A program made the position numbers and the translations under genes. Below, one piece after another: positions 10,572-20,000 of a DNA stretch of 20,000 nt. Source of the stretch: Actinidia chinensis. Lineage: Eukaryota; Streptophyta; Magnoliopsida; Ericales; Actinidiaceae. Below the pieces are notes generated by a model that had not been told where the DNA came from, searched no databases, and saw only the letters and a list, made by a program, of their open reading frames with translations. Position 1 is the stretch's first letter, and each line of letters opens with the position of its first letter. The stretch covers positions 18,206,616 through 18,226,615 of the forward strand of contig CM018902.1 in assembly GCA_009663005.1 (NCBI GenBank), read 5' to 3'.

Positions 10572-12384
10572 ATGTAAAAATTATTTTAAAAATATTTACA
10601 TTTATCTTGAATTGTATTAACTTGAATTTGAGTTAACCGGGTTCAACGTCAGGCTCATTTAATTAGATAAGATTGACAATGTTTATTTTATGTTTTGTTT
10701 ATTTTTAAATTATGCTGATCTGAATTTTAAGTATATAGTGATTGTTTTTTTATTTATTTTTGTTTTTGCGAGGACTAATGCTCTTGACTATCGGACTCAT
10801 TGGATGTATCCGCTTAATACCGACTGCCGTAGCCTAGGTATTCTCAAATACTTATCTCACACTTTTAAATATTGAAGGTACGTAAAAATTTACTTAAAAT
10901 TTGTACAATATCTTGAAACGTAATTAACTTGAACTTGAAGTTCCCGGGTTCAATTCGCTCAAGGTAATTAATGTTTATTAAACGCAATGGTTTATATTTG
11001 TTTTGTATATTTCAAATTAATGTTTGATTTGAATTGTAAGTAATAATAGTGACTGTTTTTTTCATTTCTTTTTTTTGTTTGCGAGGACTAATGCTCTTGA
11101 CTAACGGACTCGATTGGATGTACCATGCTAATACCGATGCCTAGGCCCAGGTACTCTTAAATACGTATCTCCACACTTTTAAATATTGAGGTATATAAAA
11201 ATTATTTTAAATATTGTACATTTATCTTGACCGTAATTACTTGAACTTGAAGTTTAACCCGGTTCAACTTCAGGCTCAATTTATCAGGTATATTAGACAA
11301 TGGCTATTTTATGTTTTGTTTAAATTGAATTATGCTGATTTGAATTTTAATTATAAGTAGAGATTGTTTTTTTATTTATTTTGTGTTTGGCGAGGACTAT
11401 TGCTCTTGACTAACGGACTCAATTGGATGTATCACGCTAATACTGATGCCTAGGCCCAGGTATTCTCAAATACGTATCTCCATACTTTTAAATATTGAGG
11501 TACATAAAAATTACTTTAAATTTTGTACATTTATCTTGAACCGTAATTAACTTGAACTTGAAGTTACCCGGGTTCAACTTCAAGCTCAAGTTAATTATAG
11601 TTTTATTACACAATAGTTTATGTTATGTTTTGTCTATTTCAAATTATACTGATTTGAATTTTGAGTAGTAAGTAGTGACTGTTTTTCATTTATTTTGTTT
11701 GCGAAGACTAATGCTCTTGACTAACGGACTCGATTGGATGTACCACGCTAATACCGATGCCTAGGCCCAGGTATTCTTTAATACGTATCTCTCCACTTTT
11801 AAATATGGAGGTACGTAAAAATTACTTTAAATTTTGTACATTTATCTTGAACTGTAATTAACTTGAACTTGAAGTTACTCAGTTTCAACTTCAATCTCAA
11901 GTTAATTAGATTTTATTAGACAATGACTTATTTTATGTTTTGTCTATTTGAAATTATACTGATTTGAATTTTAAGTAATAAGTAGTGACAGTTTTTCGTT
12001 TGTTTTGTTTTACGAGAACTAATGCTCTTGACTAACGGACTCAATTGTATGTACCACGCTAATACCGATGCCTAGGCCCAGGTACTCTCAAATCCGTATC
12101 TCCACACTTTTAAATACTGAGATACGTAAAAATTACTTTAAATTTTATACAATTATCTTGAACTGTAATTAACTTGAACATGAAGTTACCCGGGTTCAAC
12201 TTCAAGCTCAATTTAATTAGGTATTATTAGACAATGGCTTATTTTATGTTTTGTTTGTTTCAAATTATGCTATTTGAATTTTAAGTAATAAGTAGTGACA
12301 GTTTTTCGTTTATTTTGTTTGTTAACGAGACTAATGCTCTTGTACATAACGGACTCAATTGGATGTACCACGCTAATACCCGAT

Positions 12385-13638
12385 GCCTAAGCCAGGTCTC
12401 TCAACTACGTATCTCCAACCCTTTACATATTAAGTACGTACAAATTATTTAAATTTTTTGTACATTTATCTTGAAACGTAATACCCTTTACCTTGAAGTT
12501 ACCCCGAGTTTCACTTCAAGCTTCAAGTTAATTAATTTTTATTATACAATGTTTATGTTAGATTTGTTCTATTTAAATTATGCTGATTTGAATTTGTTAA
12601 GTAATAAGTAGTGACTGTTTTTCTTTATTTTGTTTGGCGAGGACTACTGCTCTTACTAACGGACTCGATTGGATGTACCCCACGCTAATATCCGATGCCT
12701 AGGCCAGGTACTCTTAATACGTTCTCCACACTTTTAATATTGAGGTATGTAAAAATTATTTTAAATATTGTACATTTTATCTTGACCAGTAGATAACTTG
12801 AACTGAAGTTACCGGGTTCAACTTCAACACTTCAGGCTCAATTTAATCAGGTAATATAGACAATGGCTTATTTTATTTTTTTTAAATTGAAATTATGCTG
12901 ATTTGAATTTTAAGTAATAGTAGAGATTGTTTTTCATTTATTTTTGTTTGTGAGACTATTGCTCTTGACTAACGGATCAATTGGATATACCATGCACATA
13001 ACCGATTGCTAGCCTCAGGTATTATCAAATACGTATCTCCACACTTTTAAATATTGAGGTACGTAAAAATTATTTTAAATTTTGTACATTTATCTTGAAC
13101 CGTAATTAAGTTGAACTTGAAGTTACCCGGGTTCAACTTCAAGTTTAAGTTAATTATGTTTTATTACACAATAGTTTATGTTATGTTTTGTCTATTTTAA
13201 ATTATACTGATTTGAATTTTAAGTAGTAAGTAGTGACTGTTTTTCATTTATTTTGTTTGCGAAGACTAATACTCGTGACTAAAAGACTAACGGGACTCAA
13301 TTGGATGTACCCCAACGCTAATACCGTGCCTAGGCCCGGTATTCTTTAATACGTATCTCCACACTTTTAAATATTGATGTACGAAAACTTATTTTTAAAT
13401 ATTTGTACATTTATCTTGAACTGTAATTAACTTAAACTTGATTCCATTTACACGGGTTCAACTTCAGGCTCAATTTATTAGGTAAATGATACAATGCTTA
13501 ATGTTTATGTTTTTTGTCTATTCAATTATGTTAATTTGCATTTTAAGTAATAAAAGTGTGACATTTTTCGTTATTTTGTTTTACGAGAACTAATGCTTTG
13601 ACTAACGGACTCAATGGATGTACCACGCTAATACCGAT
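12385..13638. repeat. Truncated third higher-order repeat copy
   Basis: The 12385 monomer has CTCAACTACG, and is followed by ATTATACAATG. The 12697 monomer is followed by AAATTGAAATTATGCTG. The 13007 monomer has GGATATACCATGC, TATTATCAAA and ATTAAGTTGAAC. These repeat the first three HOR positions of copies A and B in order, 4057-4067 bp after copy B. The match then stops: 13328 is not the expected ACGAATGTCC type but resembles 2349, 3948 and 8002 (CTTAAACTTGA followed by an ACACGGGT form). The HOR phase therefore breaks between about 13007 and 13328. Confidence 0.7.
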
Positions 13639-13859
13639 GCCTAAGCAAAAACAGGTCCTCTCAAATACGTATCTTCGCACTTTTAAATATTGAGGTAGGT
13701 AAAAATTACTTTAAATTTTGTACATTTATCTTGAACTGTAATTAACTTGAACATGAAGTTACCCGGGTTCAACTTCAAGCTCAATTTAATTAGGTATTAT
13801 TAGACGATGGCTTATTTTATTTTTTGTTTGTTTCAAATTATGCTGATTTGAATTTTAAG
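13639..13859. repeat. Ordinary monomer joining the HOR block to the P/Q block
   Basis: This monomer follows the landmark at 13639, where GGCCC is replaced by a form with extra A (AAGCAAAAACAGG). It has the TTCGCAC variant, then a long match to the 12070 monomer: TGAACTGTAATTAACTTGAAC, ATGAAGTTACCCGGGTTC and TTTGTTTGTTTCAAATTATG. The next monomer begins the P type. Confidence 0.65.
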
Positions 13860-16450
13860 TAATAAGTAGTGACTGTTTTTTAATTTTTTTTTTTTGCGAG
13901 GATTAATGCTCTTGACTAACAAAGTCGATTGGATGTACCACGCTAATACTGATGCCTAGGCCAAGGTACTCTCAAATACGTATTTCCACACTTGTAAATA
14001 TTAAGGTATGTAAAAATTAGTTTAAATTTTGTACATTTATCTTGAACCGTAGTTAACTTGAACATGAAGTTACCAGGGTTCAACTTCAAGCCCAAGTTAA
14101 TTAGGTATTATTAGACAATGGCTTATGCTATGTTTTGTCTATTTTAAATTGTGCTGATTTGAATTTTAAGTAATAAGTAGTGACTATTTTTTATTTGTTT
14201 TGTTTGCGAGGACTAATGCTCTTGACAACGGACTCGATTGGATGTACCACGCTAATGCAGATGCCCAGGCACAGGTACTCTCAAATACGTATCTCCACAT
14301 TTTTAAAAATTGAGGAACATAAAAATTACATTAAATTTTGTACAATTATCTTGAACCGTAATACGGAACATGCATTACCCACCCCGGGTTCAATGTCCCA
14401 GCTCAAGTTAAGTAGGTATTATTAGACAATGGCTTATGTTATGTTTTGTCTATTTCAAATTGCTGATTTGAATTTTAAGTAATAAGTAGTGCTGTTTTTA
14501 TTATTTTGTTTTGTCGAGGATTAATGCTCTTGACAACGGACTTCGTTGATGTACCACGCTAATACCGTGCGTCGGCCGAGTATCTCAAATACGTATCTCC
14601 ACACTTTTAAATATTGAGGAACATAAAAATTACATTAACTTTTGTACATTTATCTTCAACCGTAATTAACTGGAACATGAAATTACCCGGGTTCAACGTC
14701 AAGCTCAAGTTAACTAGGTATTATTAGACAATAGCTTATGTTATGTTTTGTCTATTTCAAATTATACTGATTTTGAATTTTAAGTAATTAGTAGTGACTG
14801 TTTTTTATTTGTTTTGTTTGCGAGGACTAATGCTCTTGACAACGGACTCGATTGGATGTACCACGCTAATACGATGCCTAGGCAAAGACTCTCAAATAAT
14901 ATCTCAACACTTCAAATATTGAGGAACATAAAAATTACATTAAATTTTGTACATTTATCTTGACCTGTAATTAACTGGAGCATGAAGTTACCCGGGTTCA
15001 ACTTCAAGCTCAAGTTAATTAGGTATTATTAGACAATGGCTATGTTATGTTTTGTCTATTTCAAATTATGCTGATTTGAATTTTAAGTAATAAGTAGTGA
15101 CTGTTTTTAATTTTTTTTGTTTGCGAGGACTAATGCTCTTGACTAACGAACTCGATTGGATGTACCACGCTAATACTGATGCCTAGGTCAAGGTACTCTC
15201 AAATACGTATTTCTACACTTGTAAATATTAAGGTATGTAAAAATTAGTTTAAATTTTGTACATTTATCTTGACCCATAGTTAACTTGAACATGAATTTAC
15301 CCAGATTCAACTTCAAGATCAAGTTTATTAGGTATTATTAGACAATGGCTTGTGCTATGTTTTATCTATTTCAAATTATGCTGATTTGAATTTTAAGTAA
15401 TAAGTAGTGACTGTTTTTCATTTGTTTTGTTTGCGAGGACTAATGCTCTTGACAACGGACTCGATTGGATGTACCACGCTAATATCGATGCCTAGGCACA
15501 AGTACTCTCAAATACATATCTCCACACTTTCAAATATTGAGAAACATAAAAATTACATTAACTTTTGTACATTTATCTTGAACCGTAATTAACTGGAGCA
15601 TGAAGTTACCCGGGTTCAACTTCAAGCTCAAGTTAACTAGGTATTATTAGACAATGGCTTATCTTATGTTTTGTCTATTTCAAATTATGCTGATTTGAAT
15701 TTTAAGTAATAAGTAGTGACTGTTTTTTAATTTTTTTTGTTTGCGAGGACTAATGCTCTTGACTAACGAACCGATTGGAGGTACCACGCTAATACTGATG
15801 CCTAGGTAAGTACTCTAAATACGTTATTTCCACACTTGTAAATATTAAGGTATGTAAAAAATTAGTTTAAATTTTGTTACATTTATCTTGAACCGTAGTT
15901 AATTTGAACATGAAGTTACCCGGATTCAACTTCAAGATCAAGTTTATTAGGTATTATTAGACAATGGCTTATGCTATGTTTTATCTATTTTAAATTATGC
16001 TGATTTGAATTTTAAGTAATAAGTAGTGACTGTTTTTCATTTGTTTTGTTTGCGGGGATTAATACTCTTGACAACGGACTAAATTGGATGTACCACGCTG
16101 ATATCGATGCCTAGGCACAGGTACTCTCAAATACGTATCTCCACACTTTTAAACATTGAGGAACATAAAAATTACATTAAATTTTGTACATTTATCTGTA
16201 CTGAATTAAACTGAAACAGAAGTAACCTGGTTCAACTTCCAAGCAATGTAACTAGGTATTATTAGACAATGCTTATGTTATGTTTTTTCTATTTCAAATT
16301 ATGCTGATTTTGAATTTTAAGTAATAGGTAGTGACTGTTTGTTAATTTTTTTTGTTTGCGAGGACTAATGCTCTTAACTAACGAACTCGATTGGATGTAC
16401 CACGCTAATACTGATGCCTAGGCCAAGGTACTCTCAAATACATATCTCTT
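13860..16450. repeat. P/Q block: two diverged monomer types, partly as a 619-bp dimer
   Basis: Type P has GACTAACGAACTCG, TACTGATGCCTAGG with CAAGG or close to it, and usually ACACTTGTAAATATTAAGG with TATGTAAAAATTAGTTT. Type Q has GACAACGGACT (two bases shorter than GACTAACGG), GGCACAGG-like landmarks and GGAACATAAAAATTACATTAA. By landmark the order is P 13954, Q 14263, Q 14569, Q 14876, P 15181, Q 15490, P 15800, Q 16109, P 16416. The last P keeps the upstream marks but has normal downstream sequence. The distances 15181-15800 and 15490-16109 are both 619 bp, so PQ is a short HOR here. This block is cleaner than the left part of the window, so it was probably amplified more recently or is better resolved. 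Confidence 0.82.
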
Positions 16451-17029
16451 CACTTTTAAATATTGAGGTACGTAAAAATTATTTTAAATTTTGTACATTT
16501 ATCTTGAACCGCAATTAACTTGAAGTTACCAGGTTCAACTTCAAACTCAAGTTAATTAGGTATTATTAGACAATGGTTTATGTTATGTTTTGACTATTTT
16601 AAATTATTCTGATTTGAATTTTAAGTAATAAGTAGTGACTGTTTTTCATTGGTTTTGTTTGCGAGGACTAATGCTCTTGACTAACGGACTCGATTGGATG
16701 TACCACGCTAATGCTGATGTCTAGGCCAAGGTACTCTCAAATACGTATCTCCACACTTTTAAATATTGAGGTGCGTAAAAATTACTTTAAAATTTGTACA
16801 TTTATCTTGAACCGTAATTAACTTGAACTTCAAGTTACCCAGGTTCAATTTCAAGCTCAAGTTAATTAGATTTTATTAAACAATGGCTTATGTTATATTT
16901 TGTCTATTTTAAATTATGTTGATTTGAATCTTAAGTAATAAGTAGTGATTGTTTTTCGTTTGTTTTGTTTTGCGAGAACTAATACTCTTGGCTAATTGAC
17001 TCAATTGGATGTACCACGCTAATACCGAT
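16451..17029. repeat. Two ordinary monomers right of the P/Q block
   Basis: Landmarks are at 16719 (GTCTAGGCCAAGG, keeping the GGCCAAGG of type P) and 17030 (standard). The second has GCGAGAACTAATACTCTTGG and AATTGACTCAATTGG, related to the GCGAGAACTAATACTC monomer before 5496. Both are clean, with spacings of 303 and 311 bp. No other element is visible. Confidence 0.8.
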
Positions 17030-17181
17030 GCCTAGGCCCAGGTACTATCAAATACGTATCTCCACACTTTTAAATATTGAGGTACATAAAAATTATTTCA
17101 AATTTTGTATATTTATTTTATTTGTGAGGACTAATGCTCTTACCTAACGAACTCAATTGGATGTACCACGCTAATACCGAT
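17030..17181. repeat. Half-length monomer 1 (152 bp) with an internal deletion
   Basis: The sequence runs normally from the landmark to AATTTTGTATATTTAT (about 17101-17116) and then jumps straight into TTTATTTGTGAGGACTAATG. The roughly 158 bp missing include the CCCGGG palindrome, the TTTTATTA stretch and the GATTTGAATTTTAAG stretch. The junction lies at the ATTTAT shared by the two CATTTAT direct repeats of the full monomer. The deletion therefore looks like slippage or recombination between those repeats. The next landmark follows in correct register. Confidence 0.88.
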
Positions 17182-17800
17182 GCCTAGGCCCAGGTACTCT
17201 CAAATACGTATCTCCACACTTTTAAATATTGAGGTATGTAAAAGTTATTTTAAATATTGTACATTTATCTTGAACCGTAATTAACTTGAACTTGAAGTTA
17301 CCCGGGTTCAACTTCAGGCTCAATTTAATTATATTTTATTACACAATGGTTTATGTTATGTTTTGTCTATTTCAAATTATATTGATTTGAATTTTAAGTA
17401 GTAAGTAGTGACTGTTTGCCATTTATTTTGTTTGCGAGAACTAATGCTCTTGACTAACGGACTCGATTGGATGTACCACGCTAATACCGATGCCTAGGCT
17501 CAGGTACTTTCAAATACGTATCTCCACACTTTTAAATATTGAGGTATGTAAAAATTACTTTAAATTTGTCATTTATCTTGAACCGTAATTAATTGAACTG
17601 AAGTTAACCCGTGGTTAAACTTCAAGATTCAAGTTAAATTATGTTTTATTACACCATAGTTATGTTATGTTTTGTCTATTTCAAATTATATTGATTTGAA
17701 TTATAAGTAGTAAGTAGTGACTGTTTTAGATTGATTTTGTTTGCGAGGATTAATGTTCTTGACTAACGGACTCGATTAGATGTATCACGCTAATACCGAT
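17182..17800. repeat. Two full monomers between the short and the long variant
   Basis: Landmarks are at 17182, 17492 and 17801, with spacings of 310 and 309 bp. The 17182 monomer carries GTATGTAAAAGTTATTTT, with AAAAG where nearly all others have AAAAA. The monomer after the second half-length copy shares this mark. The palindrome centre CCCGGG is intact at 17301-17306, but altered in the next copy near 17610. Confidence 0.82.
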
Positions 17801-18190
17801 GCCTAGGCCCAGTTATTCTCAAATACGTATCTCCACACTTTTAAATATTGAGGAATATAAATTAACTTGAACTGTAAATTTTATACATTTATACATTTAT
17901 CTTGAACTGTAAATTAACTTGAACTGTAAATTTTATACATTTATCTTGAACTGTAAATTTTATACATTTATCTTGAACTGTAATTAACTTGAACTTGAAG
18001 TTACCCGGATTCAACTTCAACCTCAATTTAATTAGGTTTTATTAGACAATGACTTATTTTATGTTTTGTCTATTTGAAATTATGCTGATTTGAATTTTAA
18101 GTAATAAGTAGTGACAGTTTTTCGTTTGTTTTGTTTTACGAGAACCAATACTCCAACGGACTCGATTGGATGTACCACGCTAATACCGAT
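17801..18190. repeat. Expanded monomer (390 bp)
   Basis: This monomer is about 80 bp longer than standard because of the nested repeats at 17866-17971. Outside them it is regular. Downstream it shares GACAATGACTTATTTTATG, TCTATTTGAAATTAT, GTGACAGTTTTTCG and TTTTACGAGAAC with the monomer that follows the 11759 landmark. The two therefore probably descend from one variant, although they are now about 6 kb apart. Confidence 0.85.
17866..17971. repeat. Nested 27-bp tandem repeat inside a satellite monomer
   Basis: A 27-bp unit beginning CTTGAACTGTAAATTTTA and ending TACATTTAT occurs at 17866-17892, 17918-17944 and 17945-17971. The first is followed by an extra ACATTTAT (17893-17900) and a truncated 17-bp unit, CTTGAACTGTAAATTAA (17901-17917). 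The unit is made from monomer sequence that normally occurs once (ACATTTATCTTGAACTGTAA). Short internal repeats of AACTTGAACTTGAA in the monomer could have started the slippage. Confidence 0.9.
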
Positions 18191-18504
18191 GCCTAGGCAC
18201 AGGTACTCTTCAAATTAAGTATTTCCACACTTTTAAATATGGAGTATGTAAAAAATTAATTTAATTTTGTACATTTATCTCGAAACACGTAATAAAACTG
18301 ACCTGAAGTTCTCGGGTTCAACTTCAAGCTCAAGTTAACTAGGTATTATTAGACAATGCCTTATGTTATGTTTTGTCTATTTTAAATTATGCTGATTTTG
18401 AATTTTAAGTAATAGGTAGTGACAGTTTTTTAATTTTTTTTGTTTGCGAGGACTAATGCTCTTGACTAACGAACTCAATTGGATATACCACGCTAATACC
18501 GATG
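18191..18504. repeat. Ordinary monomer with P-like downstream sequence
   Basis: The interval is 314 bp. The part before the next landmark has TTTTTTAATTTTTTTTGTTTGC and GACTAACGAACTCAATTGG, which are marks of type P, but the landmark that follows is TACCGATGCCCAGG. It looks like a chimera between type P and a standard monomer. Confidence 0.7.
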
Positions 18505-18650
18505 CCCAGGCCCAGGTACTTTCAAATACGTATCTCCACACTTTTAAATATTGAGGTACAAAGAAATTATTTTAAATTTTGTATAGTTATTTTGTTTGTA
18601 AGGACTAATGTCTTGACTACGGATCAGTGGATGTACATACTAATACCGAT
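18505..18650. repeat. Half-length monomer 2 (146 bp), same deletion as the first
   Basis: The sequence runs from the landmark to TTTTGTATAGTTAT and then directly into TTTGTTTGTAAGGACTAATG, near 18590. The breakpoint is the same as in the 17030 monomer. The few bases by which it is shorter come from small losses (GACTACGGATCAGTGG for GACTAACGGACTCGATTGG). The following monomer has GTATGTAAAAGTTATTTT, as after the first half-length copy. Both therefore derive from one deleted ancestor that was later copied about 1.47 kb away. Confidence 0.85.
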
Positions 18651-20000
18651 GCCGAGGGCCCAGGTACTTATCAAAACGGGGTATATCCACACTTTTAAGA
18701 TTGAGGTATGTAAAAGTTATTTTTAAATAGTGTACATTTATCTTGAACCGTAATAACTGCCCTTGAAGTTACCCGGGTCAATTAGGCCAATTTAATGAGG
18801 TAAATATTAGACAATGGCTGATTTTAGTTGTGTTTATTTTAAATTATGCTGATTTGAATTTTACGTAGTAAGTAGTGATTGTTTTCATTATTTTGTTTGC
18901 GAGGACTAAGCTCTTGACTAAACGGACTCCATTGGATGTACCAAGACGAATTACCGATGTCTAGCCAGGTATTCTCAAACACGTATCTCTACACTTTTAA
19001 ATATGACGGTACGTAAAAATACTTTAAATTTGTACATTTATCTGAACCGTGATTAACTTGAACTTGAAGTTACCCGAGTTCAACTTCAAGCTCAAGTTAA
19101 TTATGTTTTATTACACAATAGTTTATGTTATGTTTTGTCTATTTCAAATTATGCTGATTTGAATTTTAAGTAATAAGTAGTGACTTTTTTTCATTTATTT
19201 TGTTTGCGAGGACTAATGCTCTTGACTAACGGACTCGATTGGATGTACCACGCTAATACCGATGCCTAGGCTCAGGTACTCTCAAATACGTATCTCCACA
19301 CTTTTAAATATTGAGGTATATAAAAATTATTTTAAATATTGTTTTTTTTTTTTTTATACAATTTATCTGGAACGTAATTAACGTGACACTGAAGTTACCA
19401 GGGTTCAACTTCGGGCTCAATTTAATAGGTAATATTAGACATGCTTATTTTATGTTTTGTTATTGTTAAATTTATGCTGATTTTTAATTTTAAGTGTAAG
19501 TAGGATTGTTTTTCATTAATTTGTTTGCGAGTTTTTGACTAATGCTCTTAACTAACGGTACCGATTGGGATGTACCACGGTAATACCGATGCCTAGGGGC
19601 AGGTACTCTAAAATACGTATCTCCACAATTTTAAATATTGAGGTATATAAAAATTATTTTAAATATTGTACATTTATCTTGAACCATAATTAACTTGAAC
19701 TTGAATTTACCCGGTTCAACTTCAGTCCAATTAATTAGTATATTAGACAATGGCTTATTTTAATGTTTTGTATTCTAAATTATGCTGATTTGAATTTTAA
19801 GTAGTACGTATGAATGTTTTTTTCATTTATTTTGTTTGCGAGGACTAATTCTCTTAATAAACGGACTCCATTGGACGTAGACCCACGCTATACGATGCCT
19901 AGGCCATGTATGCTCAAATACGTACCCACACTTTTAAATATTGGGTACGTAAAAATACTTTAAATTTTGTACATTTAATCTTGAACCCGTTAATTAACTT
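18651..20000. repeat. Right-hand satellite block, four monomers and a partial one
   Basis: Landmarks are at 18651, 18958, 19264, 19591 and 19897, and the array continues past the window edge. The stretch at about 19080-19320 is clean, while the rest is indel-rich. Several members have the ATTTAATTAG or GGTAATATTAGACAATGGC form with TATTTTATGTTTTG. I could not align the order convincingly with the 13-monomer HOR. No gene or array boundary is visible. Confidence 0.8.
19342..19355. repeat. T14 homopolymer insertion inside a monomer
   Basis: Fourteen T lie between AATATTG and ATACAATTTATC, where clean monomers read ATATTGTACATTTATC. The surrounding monomer is otherwise in register. The run explains part of the long interval from 19264 to 19591 (327 bp). 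Confidence 0.8.

Larger units (their letters stand above)
8328..12384. repeat. Higher-order repeat copy B (13 monomers, ~4.06 kb)
   Basis: Landmarks are at 8328, 8630, 8947, 9264, 9577, 9885, 10201, 10504, 10826, 11139, 11448, 11759 and 12070. Monomers at 8328-9577 repeat the diagnostic variants of 4260-5496 in the same order. The 9885 monomer shares the GCTCTGGACTAACGGATTCG and CTTCGCAC variants with 5804. The 10201 monomer shares CCATATCGCC with 6112. The 10504 monomer matches 7372 (the AATTAGATAA type), which is 10 rather than 13 monomers away because the trimer is single here. The 10826 and 11139 monomers have no clear partner at that place in copy A. The 11448 monomer matches 7692 and 3596 (GATGTATCACGCTAAT). 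Confidence 0.76.
1..20000. repeat. Satellite DNA array, ~310-bp monomer, about 64 copies
   Basis: The whole window is a direct tandem array, with every recognisable monomer in the same orientation. I followed one landmark (GCCTAGGCCCAGG and variants) through it and found it at about 488, 807, 1115, 1419, 1728, 2038 and so on to 19264, 19591 and 19897, 64 times. Clean intervals are 307-311 bp, for example 7692 to 8002, 11448 to 11759, 11759 to 12070 and 15490 to 15800. Noisy intervals run from 303 to 352 bp. Three intervals depart from this for structural reasons: 152 bp, 390 bp and 146 bp. A clean 300-base stretch has 100 G+C. There are no long open frames, tRNA or rRNA signatures, or transposon ends. 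Arrays like this are typical of eukaryotic heterochromatin. I do not recognise the family, and the strand of any transcript is unknown. Confidence 0.97.

Noticed and set aside
10690..10875. Open frame of 61 codons on the + strand
   Set aside because: It is a chance stop-free run through satellite sequence, made possible by private indels. The same monomer positions in neighbouring copies are interrupted, and there is no domain or codon signal.
14180..14425. Open frame of 81 codons on the + strand
   Set aside because: It crosses one type Q monomer and into the next. Its first part resembles the frame at 15407-15592 only because both read the same satellite box in the same phase. It is a repeat shadow, not a conserved gene.
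15407..15592. Open frame of 61 codons on the + strand similar to the one at 14180
   Set aside because: The similarity between the two peptides comes from the shared DNA repeat. Similar frames are absent in most of the other monomers, and I see no start context or domain.
18502..18726. Open frame of 74 codons on the + strand
   Set aside because: It exists because the half-length monomer at 18505 joins two parts of the repeat in one frame. It has no features beyond translated satellite.
1..20000. CRISPR array or bacterial direct-repeat system
   Set aside because: The repeats abut head to tail with no unique spacers, the unit is about 310 bp, and no cas-like reading frame exists.
1..20000. Tandem LTRs or other transposon units as the source of the array
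   Set aside because: I see no TG...CA ends, primer-binding site, polypurine tract, terminal inverted repeats or coding remnants in the monomer. An origin from an old element cannot be excluded but is not supported.

Overview
The window is one continuous head-to-tail array of a single AT-rich satellite monomer of about 310 bp. It carries no gene that I can support. Using the landmark GCCTAGGCCCAGG and its variants, I placed 64 monomers by eye, the first at about 488 and the last at about 19897. Undamaged neighbours are 307-311 bp apart. A hand count of one clean stretch (7741-8040) gives 100 G+C in 300 bases. A homogeneous array of this length with higher-order organisation points to eukaryotic heterochromatin (centromeric, pericentromeric or subtelomeric). 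I do not recognise the family and cannot name the organism from the sequence.

Layout: (1) 1-290 is barely recognisable as satellite and may be a decayed edge or a low-quality contig end. (2) 291-4259 holds 12 monomers with many small indels. (3) 4260-8327 and 8328-12384 are two copies of a roughly 4.06-kb, 13-monomer higher-order repeat (HOR). A third, truncated copy starts at 12385. Inside copy A, a three-monomer block (5496-6424) is repeated in tandem (6425-7371); copy B has it once (9577-10503). (4) 13860-16450 changes organisation to two diverged monomer types, P and Q, which settle into a 619-bp dimer. (5) 16451-20000 holds ordinary monomers plus two half-length monomers (152 and 146 bp). 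Both half-length monomers come from the same deletion between 7-bp CATTTAT repeats. The region also has a 390-bp monomer swollen by a 27-bp repeat within the repeat.

Each monomer has three visible parts. The first is a conserved, relatively GC-rich box of about 94 bp around CCTAGGCCCAGG. The second is an AT-rich stretch. The third is a roughly 52-bp near-perfect palindrome centred on CCCGGG. The palindrome and the conserved box are the best candidates for protein recognition or DNA-structure function, but this is inference.

Clean monomers alternate with monomers full of private one- to few-base indels. Homologous HOR positions do not share these indels, so much of this noise is probably unpolished long-read consensus. 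Fine divergence estimates from the noisy stretches should not be trusted.
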